DNA of 64,000 nt. Origin: Clostridiales bacterium (lineage in GTDB: Bacteria; Bacillota; Clostridia; Christensenellales; CAG-314). Shown here in pieces: positions 16,411 to 25,334 of this stretch. The position numbers were made by a program, and so were the translations under genes. The notes under the pieces were generated by a model. That model did no database searches, was not told the DNA's origin, and saw only the letters and a list, made by a program, of their open reading frames with translations. The first letter of the stretch is position 1. Each line of letters starts with the position of its first letter. The DNA is taken from contig JAFLVK010000002.1 of assembly GCA_022508345.1 (NCBI GenBank), forward strand, positions 325,649 through 389,648, in the 5' to 3' direction.

Positions 16411-19221
16411 ATGAACAAGAACAAAACAGTACAACCACTATCAGAGAACACGCGCAAGGCAATTATTATTGCCGCTATCGTTGCGGTTGCAGTTATCATA
16501 CTGTCAATATCGTTGGCTCTGATTTTGAAACCGACAGCACTGTCACCCGATGACGAATCCAGCTCCAGCAGCGGATCCAGTTCGTTGTCCATCAGAAACG
16601 GCGACTTCGAGTACACCACATCGGAAAACACTGCTTTCCCCAAGACCGCTCAAAACTGGACGAGATACGGTTACAAGAAGGCAGAGGGTACCTTGCACGA
16701 ATTTGAATCGATAACAAGTAACGACAAGGCCGTAATGGGTATTGTTAACGTATCCGAAGACGAAGATGACGATGTAACCTGGGCGAAAAATGTTTTGCCC
16801 GACCTGGAAGCAGAGGGCTTGGATGTAAAAAACCCCGGGCTTCACAAGGATATTGAAGAGGGCGACGACGCGAACAAGAATGTTTACATGATTGCCACCA
16901 AGGAACCCACCGCTGCCAGCATTTTGTCCGACAGCGTGTCTGTATCAAGTGGCGCATCTGTAAAGATTACCATTCGCCTCAACACTCGCCAAATTACCAG
17001 TGGCAGCGCAGTAGTAATGATACAAAAGTCTACTGTATCCGCTTTGTCCAAGAACTGGTACTCTTACACATTTGATGTAAACGACGATGATTTCAAAGTT
17101 GACGATAACGGCTGGCAAACACTTGTGTTCCACATCTTCAACCGTGACGCAAGCACCAAGTACATCCGCGTAAGCATTGGTATCGGTAACGTATACAGCG
17201 GCGAAGAAGATTTGAAGCTTGCAGATGCAGCTACACCTATCCAAGGCGAAGGTGTACTCTTCATTGACGACATCACCTACGAAACTGTTACCGCAAACGA
17301 TTACCGTGAAGTAGTTGACGCAGACTTGGAAGCAAAAAGCACAATGTACAAGATTATCGAAAACGAAGACATCGTTGACGAATCGGTATATCTTGGTTTG
17401 GACACAGAAAACACTGAAGTAACCGATAACGGTCCTACCACATTGAAGACCTTTACCGAAGCTTCCGGTAGTGACAGTGCATTTGATAAAGATTCAACAT
17501 TCTCTCCCTTCACCAACCGCGACGACTTTTACAAAGACAACAAGGATGGGCAACATTCAGACCCAACAGGCTTTACTGTCTACAAGCTTTCGCACGACGG
17601 TTCAAAGAACCTTGGAACACCGCTTGCATTGAGACTGAATGCCAGTGCGCTTAACAGTGATGGCGACAAAAATATCAATGTCAAGTCCAGCCTGATACTC
17701 AAGGACCACCACCACATCAGCTTTTGGGTGAGAGTAAATCAACGCAACAAAGTAGCTTATGCTAATGTTTACGTTCAAAAGAAAGCATCTGACGGTAGCT
17801 GGAAAGACTTGAGCACCAGTAGCAGTTGGACGCTCGTTACTACCAGCCAGGACATCGAAGAAGATGCTAACTGCGGTTGGGTAAAATACGACATCTATCT
17901 CAAGCCCTCCACTGCTGATGAGGAAATCAGCATTCTGTTTGTACTGGGTAAAAATGATGACTACACCTCCGACGAACAAAAGCTTGGTCTCATTCCTAAC
18001 GGAGACATGTATGTTACCAGCCCTGCTTACGAAAAGATTTCTTACAGCGATTACAACACAGCATCAAGCGGTAGCAACGTAAAGAAGCTTGACCTTGTGG
18101 GGACATCCGATTCCACTGCTATTACAAACGGTAGCTTCTCAACACTCGACAGCACAGGACGTCAACCGTCAGGCTGGACACCCGCTTTCGGTGGAGACAA
18201 CTCCATTTTCAGAGACGGTAAGGCTGACCATTTCAAAGACGAAGAGAGACTTGCTGAATTTGTAAAAGACAGCGGAACAGTTCAAAACTTCGGAGAATAC
18301 ATCAAGCATAACGATGGAACAAGGCTTGACGACGCTCAAAAGAATGTTTTGAGGATAAACAACGAAGCAGCAACAAGCTTTGGCTACTACTCGTCAGATT
18401 TCACACTATCCGCAAGGACAGCATACGTAATCTCCGTAATGTTTAAGCCGGGCGAAAACAACGCTAACGCTCACCCCTACGTCTACCTGTTAGATACAGA
18501 TGCTTCAGCTTACACAGACAATGACAAGGCTACGGCAAGAGAGCAAAGAATTCTTGCATCTGTTACGGACAACAAACAATTTGACTCCGATATTAAAGCA
18601 AGTATATTCGGCTTTGACTACAACAACGGTGAGTTTGGCAACGGTTGGGCACGCTACTGCATGATTGTTGTTACAGGTGACGATTCCATCGGCGTACGTT
18701 TGGCACTGTTTAACGGTAGCATCGACGGCGAAGTAAAGGAACAAGGCACAGTTTACTACGACAAGGTAGAAATGCACACACTGGGCAACTACTCCTTCGT
18801 AGAGGCTGAAGATGACGACATCAATGATGACAATGCTGAGTACTACAAAACTCACTACAAAGTAAAATGGAGCAATCATCCCTACATCACCGCAACGACG
18901 GAAACCAAAAACCTGTACGGTGAAAACTTCAACGAATTGTTGACAAAGGAAAGTTCCGAAGAAGGTAAAACTTTGCTTGAAGCTTGGGGCATTGATGTAA
19001 ACACGCTTGGACTTGAAGATCTTGAAGAAAGATCCATCATACCCGAAGAAGAGGAAACTGATGATGGCTACACAGATACCGGCACAACTACCGAACCTAG
19101 TAAAGTTGACCTTGGCTTGCTGTTCTCGGTAATTTCCAGCGTTGCACTGGTTGCCGCACTACTTGTAGTATTTGTAGTTAAGCTTTACAGAAATAAAAGC
19201 AGACATCCCAAAGCTGCGTAA
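16411..19221 (+). CDS. Large predicted surface protein with N- and C-terminal TM segments
   Basis: 936 aa; N-term IIIAAIVAVAVIILSISLALIL, Ser-rich linker, repeated 'NGDFEY../NGSFST..' modules resembling galactose-binding-like folds, C-term LLFSVISSVALVAALLVVFVVKLYRNK. Confidence 0.75.
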   Translation: MNKNKTVQPLSENTRKAIIIAAIVAVAVIILSISLALILKPTALSPDDESSSSSGSSSLSIRNGDFEYTTSENTAFPKTAQNWTRYGYKKAEGTLHEFESITSNDKAVMGIVNVSEDEDDDVTWAKNVLPDLEAEGLDVKNPGLHKDIEEGDDANKNVYMIATKEPTAASILSDSVSVSSGASVKITIRLNTRQITSGSAVVMIQKSTVSALSKNWYSYTFDVNDDDFKVDDNGWQTLVFHIFNRDASTKYIRVSIGIGNVYSGEEDLKLADAATPIQGEGVLFIDDITYETVTANDYREVVDADLEAKSTMYKIIENEDIVDESVYLGLDTENTEVTDNGPTTLKTFTEASGSDSAFDKDSTFSPFTNRDDFYKDNKDGQHSDPTGFTVYKLSHDGSKNLGTPLALRLNASALNSDGDKNINVKSSLILKDHHHISFWVRVNQRNKVAYANVYVQKKASDGSWKDLSTSSSWTLVTTSQDIEEDANCGWVKYDIYLKPSTADEEISILFVLGKNDDYTSDEQKLGLIPNGDMYVTSPAYEKISYSDYNTASSGSNVKKLDLVGTSDSTAITNGSFSTLDSTGRQPSGWTPAFGGDNSIFRDGKADHFKDEERLAEFVKDSGTVQNFGEYIKHNDGTRLDDAQKNVLRINNEAATSFGYYSSDFTLSARTAYVISVMFKPGENNANAHPYVYLLDTDASAYTDNDKATAREQRILASVTDNKQFDSDIKASIFGFDYNNGEFGNGWARYCMIVVTGDDSIGVRLALFNGSIDGEVKEQGTVYYDKVEMHTLGNYSFVEAEDDDINDDNAEYYKTHYKVKWSNHPYITATTETKNLYGENFNELLTKESSEEGKTLLEAWGIDVNTLGLEDLEERSIIPEEEETDDGYTDTGTTTEPSKVDLGLLFSVISSVALVAALLVVFVVKLYRNKSRHPKAA

Positions 19222-19245
19222 TAAACAATGTTCATAGTTAATAAA

Positions 19246-19278
19246 AAACTTCGTAACGAAATGTTACGAAGTTTTTTT
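19246..19278 (+). terminator. Intrinsic terminator
   Basis: AAACTTCGTAAC...GTTACGAAGTTTTTTT. Confidence 0.8.
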
Positions 19279-19298
19279 GTTGCCAATAATGCAATAAC

Positions 19299-19793
19299 TT
19301 ATCTGTTTAACCAATTGTATATTTGCTGTGCTAGCTGTTCGGGTGTTTTCCTATCGGTAGGAATGGTAACGTCAGCGTATTTGGCATACAGCGGGGCACG
19401 GCTTTGAATGTAGCTGTCCAATTGGCGCACTGTCAACCCGTCGAATAGCGGGCGCGCCACTCCACCAAGGCGCGAATGCACCGTTTCGGCAGATGCAGTA
19501 AGGCATATTACAATGCTGCCCTGCGCAAAAAGGGAAAAGCCCTGCGACAGCACAACCCCACCGCCACAGGCAACAACCGCGTTGTCCTGCGTTAGTGTGC
19601 GCAGCAGCTTGCTTTCCTCTTCACGAAAGAACGCTTCACCATGCGTTTCAAATATTTGTTGCACAGTCTTGTTACAAGCGCGTTCTATTTCCGCGTCCGT
19701 ATCTACAAAAGCGCAACTGAGCCTATCTGCCAGTAGCCTTCCCACTGTAGACTTGTAACAGGCGGCAAATCCTATCAAAACTATTTTTTTCAT
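19299..19793 (-). CDS. aroK: Shikimate kinase
   Basis: GFAACYKSTVGRLLADRL P-loop variant, FVDTDAEIE, FRxxE, CGGGVV. Confidence 0.9.
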   Translation of the reverse strand: MKKIVLIGFAACYKSTVGRLLADRLSCAFVDTDAEIERACNKTVQQIFETHGEAFFREEESKLLRTLTQDNAVVACGGGVVLSQGFSLFAQGSIVICLTASAETVHSRLGGVARPLFDGLTVRQLDSYIQSRAPLYAKYADVTIPTDRKTPEQLAQQIYNWLNR

Positions 19794-20212
19794 ATTTTCT
19801 TCACAAAGTAATCTATTGCCTCAATATAACTGTCGATACCCTTGCCGTAGAAACGGGCAACACACACGTCCGCCAACACGTCGTTGTGGCGAAATTGTTC
19901 CCTTTCGTAGATGTTGGACATGTGCACTTCCGCTACAGGCACCGATATACACTCGATACAGTCGTAGAGGGCGTAGCTGTAATGACTGTACGCGCCGGCA
20001 TTGAACACCACCGCGTCGCAGTCCGTCTGTTGCAGGATATTGACCAGTTCGCCTTCGATATTGCTTTGCGCGCATGTAAGCGTTACGCCCAGTTCGGCTG
20101 CGTACTTGGTTAACTTTTCTTCCAGCTGTGCTAACGTGTCCGTGCCGTAGAAACGGCTGTCGCGCTTGCCTAGCATATTGAGATTTACTCCGTTAAGAAG
20201 TAGAATTTTCAT
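19790..20212 (-). CDS. aroQ: 3-dehydroquinate dehydratase type II
   Basis: LLNGVNLNMLGKRD, QSNIEGELV, NAGAYSHYSYALYD, EVHMSNIYERE. Confidence 0.93.
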   Translation of the reverse strand: MKILLLNGVNLNMLGKRDSRFYGTDTLAQLEEKLTKYAAELGVTLTCAQSNIEGELVNILQQTDCDAVVFNAGAYSHYSYALYDCIECISVPVAEVHMSNIYEREQFRHNDVLADVCVARFYGKGIDSYIEAIDYFVKKI

Positions 20213-20224
20213 TTTTCCGTATCC

Positions 20225-22198
20225 TTATTTAATCTCTTTTAAAAATTGTGGATAATAATTTTGTACCGCAGTATTCGTCCACAGGGCGAAGCTTTTTGCC
20301 CCCTGGTGATACAGCATTTCCAGCCCGTCAATTACCGTTAAGCCGCGTTTTGTTGCCTGTTCGCGCAGGTTGCTGTGCCCCTTGTAATCGGCGACAAAAA
20401 CAAATTCAACACTGTCGGGGAAAGGCAAGCTTTGCTCAAAGGAGCATTGCGGAACAAAGCTCAATATTGCTACAGGGTTGGTTACCTCCACGGGAAGACT
20501 GTATTTATCAACCAGCCGCTTAGCATGAGATTTGGTACGGTTCAACACCTGCATTTTACATCCGTGTTGAACAAGCTCCCTCACACATGCCTCCGCCGCG
20601 CCACCTGCACCCACTATCCACAGGGGTTTATTTGTAATATCAATATTGTGTGAACGCAACGACTGAATTACACCGTAGCCGTCGGTAGACGTAGGTAAAA
20701 TGTTTTTCCCCACGGTATTGACTGACGGACAATCGGCATGTAGCAATGCTGCAACCCTGTTTTTGAAGGGCATGGTTACGTTCAAGCCGTCAAAGCTGCC
20801 TATTACCATGAGCAATTCGTCGTCGGAAATGTCTTTCGGCAGGTTGATTGTGTCGTAACTACAGCAAACACCCGCCTTGCCGGCTAGGTGAGCCATGAGC
20901 TCGGGAGATTTGCTATCCGACACACTTTCACCAATCAAGCCAAGCTTCAAGGGCGCAATGCCCAGCATACCGCAAAACTGCGGGAAAGATATGTCAAAGG
21001 GCGCATTGTCCACGCTACCGCCACCGACAATTATCGACAAAACCGTTTCGCACATGGCAATACGGTGGTCGTTGAAGCTACTGAAATGTTTGCCCTTGGG
21101 AAGCACTCCGTTAGATATTACTGTAAGGTCCTTGCCGTCAAAGCTTGCGATTTGATTGCATTTACTTGCAATATGCTCTATTGCCTGTATGCGGTTGCAC
21201 TCCTTGTACTGCAATTCGGCAACACTGCCAAATTTGTGCTCTCCCTTTACTGTCAACGCCAGTGTCGCAAGCAGCGGTACTTCGTCGATGCCGTCGCAAA
21301 CGTCCTGCTCAGTTGCAAACAAGGGCTTCAACACGCTCTTTTTAACCACGATATCCCCAACGCGCTCACCGAAAACTTCACGGATGTTGCAGTAGGTGAT
21401 ATTTGCCCCGCTACGCTGCAACACACGGTAAAATCCTAGCCGTGTGTCATTTAGCAACACATTGGTAAATGTGGCTTCTACACCCTTGGCAACCGCCAAC
21501 GCAACGCCAAACGCCACACTGGAGGGGTCGCTTGGAATGTCCACTTCAAATGGCGACAGAACGCTTTTGCTAACAGTGATAACATTGCCGTCAACTGAAA
21601 TATTGGCGCCGATGGACTTCAGCATCAATTCCGTATGGTTGCGCGTGTGGAGTTGCTCGACGTAGCGGGTTTCGCCCTCTGCAAACAGTCCTGCAAGTAG
21701 CACAGCGCTCTTTACCTGGGCGGAATTGACATTGGCGTTTATTGTCGCACCGTGGAGCTTTGCCGCGCGCAGCTCGAATAGGCAATTTTTACGCAAGACA
21801 AATTTCGCACCCATTGCCGTTAACGGTTCAATAACGCGTTGCATGGGGCGTTTTGTGAGCGAATGGTCACCGACAAATTTCGCATTTACACCCAGTCCTG
21901 CAACAACTCCTGCAAGCAATCGCGCAGTTGTGCCGCTATTGCCACAGTTGAGGGTGAGTCTCGGGTATTCGTGTTGCGGAATGCAACCTACTGTTACAGT
22001 TGTGCCTTTTACCTCAATTTTCGCGCCTAAACTGCGCAAACAATCTATCGTCGACAATATATCCGCCGATAGCGTTACGTTGCGAATTACGCTAGTGCCA
22101 GCTGCAAGCGCACCCAGTATCAATGCACGGTGAGTAATTGATTTATCGCCACAAACCACGTTGGTGTTGAGATTAAACTGTCCCGTCAAGTTAATCAT
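20225..22198 (-). CDS. Bifunctional EPSP synthase-shikimate dehydrogenase (AroA-AroE fusion)
   Basis: N-term GDKSITHRALILGALA, LNCGNSGTTARLL, FNDHRIAM (AroA); C-term LGLIGESVSDSKSPEL, GLNVTMPFK, STDGYG, VGAGGAAEA (AroE) in one continuous 657-aa ORF. Confidence 0.92.
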   Translation of the reverse strand: MINLTGQFNLNTNVVCGDKSITHRALILGALAAGTSVIRNVTLSADILSTIDCLRSLGAKIEVKGTTVTVGCIPQHEYPRLTLNCGNSGTTARLLAGVVAGLGVNAKFVGDHSLTKRPMQRVIEPLTAMGAKFVLRKNCLFELRAAKLHGATINANVNSAQVKSAVLLAGLFAEGETRYVEQLHTRNHTELMLKSIGANISVDGNVITVSKSVLSPFEVDIPSDPSSVAFGVALAVAKGVEATFTNVLLNDTRLGFYRVLQRSGANITYCNIREVFGERVGDIVVKKSVLKPLFATEQDVCDGIDEVPLLATLALTVKGEHKFGSVAELQYKECNRIQAIEHIASKCNQIASFDGKDLTVISNGVLPKGKHFSSFNDHRIAMCETVLSIIVGGGSVDNAPFDISFPQFCGMLGIAPLKLGLIGESVSDSKSPELMAHLAGKAGVCCSYDTINLPKDISDDELLMVIGSFDGLNVTMPFKNRVAALLHADCPSVNTVGKNILPTSTDGYGVIQSLRSHNIDITNKPLWIVGAGGAAEACVRELVQHGCKMQVLNRTKSHAKRLVDKYSLPVEVTNPVAILSFVPQCSFEQSLPFPDSVEFVFVADYKGHSNLREQATKRGLTVIDGLEMLYHQGAKSFALWTNTAVQNYYPQFLKEIK

Positions 22199-23114
22199 TG
22201 AGTAGCAGTTCCTTTACTTCGTCCATTGTCAAATGCACTTCATTAAACACTTCGGGCAGTACAAAGCACACCTTGCCGTACATGTTCTTTTTGTCGTTTG
22301 TCATTACTGACAGTATCTGTTCATTGAGCGGATATATGTGGAATTTACCGGAAACAACGCTCATCCACTTGCTTGCATATTCATGTGAACATATGTCCAG
22401 CTTAGCAGCTAGCATGGTTTCGTAGTAAATGCCGTTAGCCACAGCCACTCCGTGCGGAATGCCGTAGCTGAGCTCCAATGCGTGCCCCACTGTGTGCCCG
22501 AAATTGAGCATACTGCGAATATCCCTGCAAAACGGGTCGGTATCGCACACATATTGCTTGTAATGTACGCACGCCTTGATTACGTCCGTTAAGCTCCCTT
22601 TGCCGTCGTTGTAGGCTGCTTCAACATATTGACAAAGCATGCGATATTTCAACAGCTCCCCCTGCCCGCTAAGCAACTGCTGTTCGGGAAGGGTCGTCAA
22701 AAAGTCGACGTCGATTAGCGTATCTCCAAAGTGGTAGGTTCCAACGGCATTCTTGACACCGTCAAGGTCAATTGCCGTTTTTCCGCCGATGCTGCTGTCT
22801 ATTTGAGCAATAAGCGTTGTGGGCACGTGTAATATGTCTACACCGCGCTTGTAAATACTTGTAGCAAAGCCCACCGTGTCGCCAATGCTTCCGCCGCCCA
22901 CTGCCACCACTTTGTCGTTGGGGGCAAGCCCTCGGCTCAAAAACCAACTGCAAAGCGCCTGCACATGCTCGAAGCTTTTTGCCTGCTCGCCCTGCGGTAG
23001 CAGGTACACGTTGTCGCCGGATATGTTGTACAGCGAGGCAATCTTGCTGTCCGTAACAATGGGACAGTTGGCATATTTAGATAAAACGAATTTTTCAAAT
23101 GTTATATTACTCAT
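22191..23114 (-). CDS. aroB: 3-dehydroquinate synthase
   Basis: VGGGSIGDTVGFATSIYKRGV, HVPTTLIAQIDSSIGGKTAID, LNFGHTVGHALE. Confidence 0.94.
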   Translation of the reverse strand: MSNITFEKFVLSKYANCPIVTDSKIASLYNISGDNVYLLPQGEQAKSFEHVQALCSWFLSRGLAPNDKVVAVGGGSIGDTVGFATSIYKRGVDILHVPTTLIAQIDSSIGGKTAIDLDGVKNAVGTYHFGDTLIDVDFLTTLPEQQLLSGQGELLKYRMLCQYVEAAYNDGKGSLTDVIKACVHYKQYVCDTDPFCRDIRSMLNFGHTVGHALELSYGIPHGVAVANGIYYETMLAAKLDICSHEYASKWMSVVSGKFHIYPLNEQILSVMTNDKKNMYGKVCFVLPEVFNEVHLTMDEVKELLLND

Positions 23115-23117
23115 AAA

Positions 23118-24158
23118 CTATTTGTCTTGCTTAAGTATTTGGTTTGTAAGGACGTAGGCAAGGATATTGTCCGCAATAACACCCACGTTGGGCACAACGC
23201 ACACGTCAGCGCGTTCGTAATGCTGAACAGCAGCTTGCTTTGTAACGCTGTCCACAGTTTGGACGTTTTTGACAGTGGGTACAGGCTTTACTGTCAGGTG
23301 ACACAGTATGTCTGCACCTGTTGAAACGCCTGCTACAATGCCACCGCAGTTGTTGGTTGCGTAAACTATTTGTCCGTCCTGTAATGTCAATTTGTCATGA
23401 GCTTGTACACCGTTCATGTTGGCGTATTTGTCGCCTATGCCAAAGGTAATTCCCTTTACCGACGGTATGCCAACAAGGTTTGCCGCGATTACTGCATCCA
23501 GACGTTCGGTGTAAGGCAGGATTTCGCCCAAGCCCATGGGTACTCCCGTTGCTCCAACAGCAACTGTTCCGCCAAGACTGTTGCCCTCCACCCGCGCCTG
23601 TTCTATTGCCTGTGTCATGAGGTTGGTTGCGTAGCGGCACGGACAGTGTAACACTTCAAAATGCGGTTCCCTTTCCGACACACCAAAGCGGTAACGGTTG
23701 CGTGAGGCAATACCGCCAATCTTTTCCACATAGTGATAGGTGAAAATGTTGCGCCTAGCCAAAAACTGCTTGCAAATGGCGCCCAACACAACGTAGCACA
23801 CACTGTTGCGCGCTGACGTTATCTCGGCAATCTCGCGCACCGACATTTCGGGGTGTCGGGCTTGTCCAACCACGTCGCTGTGCCCGCTTCGCAAGGCGGT
23901 TATTTCGGGACGCTCCTCAACTGAACGGTTGGCAACGAAAAAGCGCAAGTCACCGTTAACAGTAACTTGCTTGTCAAAGCCCTCAAATACAACAGTATCG
24001 GGGTACACCTGCCGCGCGCTGCGTCCCAAGCCGTGCTTGCGCGCATAAAGCTCCTTGTTGACCTCCTCAACGTCGAATGTGAAGCCGTCAGGTAGTCCTG
24101 AAATCACCCCGCTGTATCCCTCGCCATGAGAAGTGCCGTGAAATTTAAAAGTAATCAT
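23118..24158 (-). CDS. aroC: Chorismate synthase
   Basis: FHGTSHGEGYSGVISGLP, GNSLGGTV, NNCGGIVAGVSTG. Confidence 0.94.
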   Translation of the reverse strand: MITFKFHGTSHGEGYSGVISGLPDGFTFDVEEVNKELYARKHGLGRSARQVYPDTVVFEGFDKQVTVNGDLRFFVANRSVEERPEITALRSGHSDVVGQARHPEMSVREIAEITSARNSVCYVVLGAICKQFLARRNIFTYHYVEKIGGIASRNRYRFGVSEREPHFEVLHCPCRYATNLMTQAIEQARVEGNSLGGTVAVGATGVPMGLGEILPYTERLDAVIAANLVGIPSVKGITFGIGDKYANMNGVQAHDKLTLQDGQIVYATNNCGGIVAGVSTGADILCHLTVKPVPTVKNVQTVDSVTKQAAVQHYERADVCVVPNVGVIADNILAYVLTNQILKQDK

Positions 24159-24162
24159 ATTG

Positions 24163-25326
24163 TCAGTTAGCCCACGCCGAAGGACAAGTTCTGTTATTCT
24201 TGAACCAGTCGGTGTCCTTTAGCTTGGTATCGTTGTTGGAAAAGTACATCGTAATTTTGCCATCGGTGCATGCGAAAACAATATTGCCGTTTAACGGTCC
24301 GTCGTCGATGTCCTTGTAGCTGCCGTTTTGTGTCTGTACCGTTGCCACGTCTGTTGCGTACACCTCGTCGGTGTAGGGTGCAATGCGGTTGATGAAATCC
24401 TGCGTTGGGAATGTGTTGGGCAGATTTTGAGTATATTCTACACTACCTGCAACACAGCAAATGCACACTATTTGCGGCTTGATTTTGCTTAGAAGCACTT
24501 CGTTAGCGGATGTTTTCGACCCGTGGTGTCCGCCCTTGTACAACACAGCCTGGGGCAAGTTGGGATTGCATTCAACAAGCGACTTCTCGCCTGCTTCTTC
24601 CAAATCGCCAAGCAACAGGTAATTGTTGGTTTTGGTTTCGCCGTCCTTTTGATAATCTTGTGTAATTAGCAAGCAAACGGAGTAATCGTTTTCGTTGGAG
24701 GTTTTTTGTTCGTAGAACTTTTGATACAGTATCTTCATTGTGATACCGTAGCTAAGCTCGTACTCGCGCTGTGCTCCGTTTGCATTGTTGTAGCACTCCA
24801 ATGCCGTGTAGACGTTGGCACCTCTAGCCTTTGCTGCGTCGCGCTTTGCACAAAAGTCTTTGTATATTTGCGTATTTTTGTTGGTGCGAGCAAACTGAAT
24901 GATAGTTTCGCACTCGTATCTGTCAAATATTCCCTTTGCAGCAGATGTTCCCACAAAGCCTGCAATGTGATCCTGGTCGGCATGGGTGGCAATGACGTAT
25001 TCCAGCTTGCCGTCGGTGCAGTATTGGTCAACGTAGTCGCCAATAGACTTGGCACTACCCTTTGCCGAGCCGGCATCAATCAAGATGTCAGTGTCGCCTG
25101 CCTTTATGTAAATGCTGTCGCCATTTGAACCGTTACCCAGCTCAATAAAGTGAATGGACAGCGTTTCATTTTTGATTGCGATAGCATCGTAGTTGGCGTT
25201 GGTTTTTTCAAGCAGCAAAGCGTCGAACCAGCCGTGAAAGTAGCCGTAAATGAGTGAGGCGACAATTGCAACAATTAGTACAACAAGCAACACCGTGTAC
25301 AGTGTCTTTTGCTTTTTGTGTGCCAT
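24163..25326 (-). CDS. ComEC-like metallo-beta-lactamase-fold hydrolase, membrane anchored
   Basis: N-term TM; ATHADQDHIAGFVG (HxDxDH), LLLGDLEEAGE, YKGGHHGSKTS. Confidence 0.85.
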   Translation of the reverse strand: MAHKKQKTLYTVLLVVLIVAIVASLIYGYFHGWFDALLLEKTNANYDAIAIKNETLSIHFIELGNGSNGDSIYIKAGDTDILIDAGSAKGSAKSIGDYVDQYCTDGKLEYVIATHADQDHIAGFVGTSAAKGIFDRYECETIIQFARTNKNTQIYKDFCAKRDAAKARGANVYTALECYNNANGAQREYELSYGITMKILYQKFYEQKTSNENDYSVCLLITQDYQKDGETKTNNYLLLGDLEEAGEKSLVECNPNLPQAVLYKGGHHGSKTSANEVLLSKIKPQIVCICCVAGSVEYTQNLPNTFPTQDFINRIAPYTDEVYATDVATVQTQNGSYKDIDDGPLNGNIVFACTDGKITMYFSNNDTKLKDTDWFKNNRTCPSAWAN

Positions 25327-25334
25327 AAATTACC

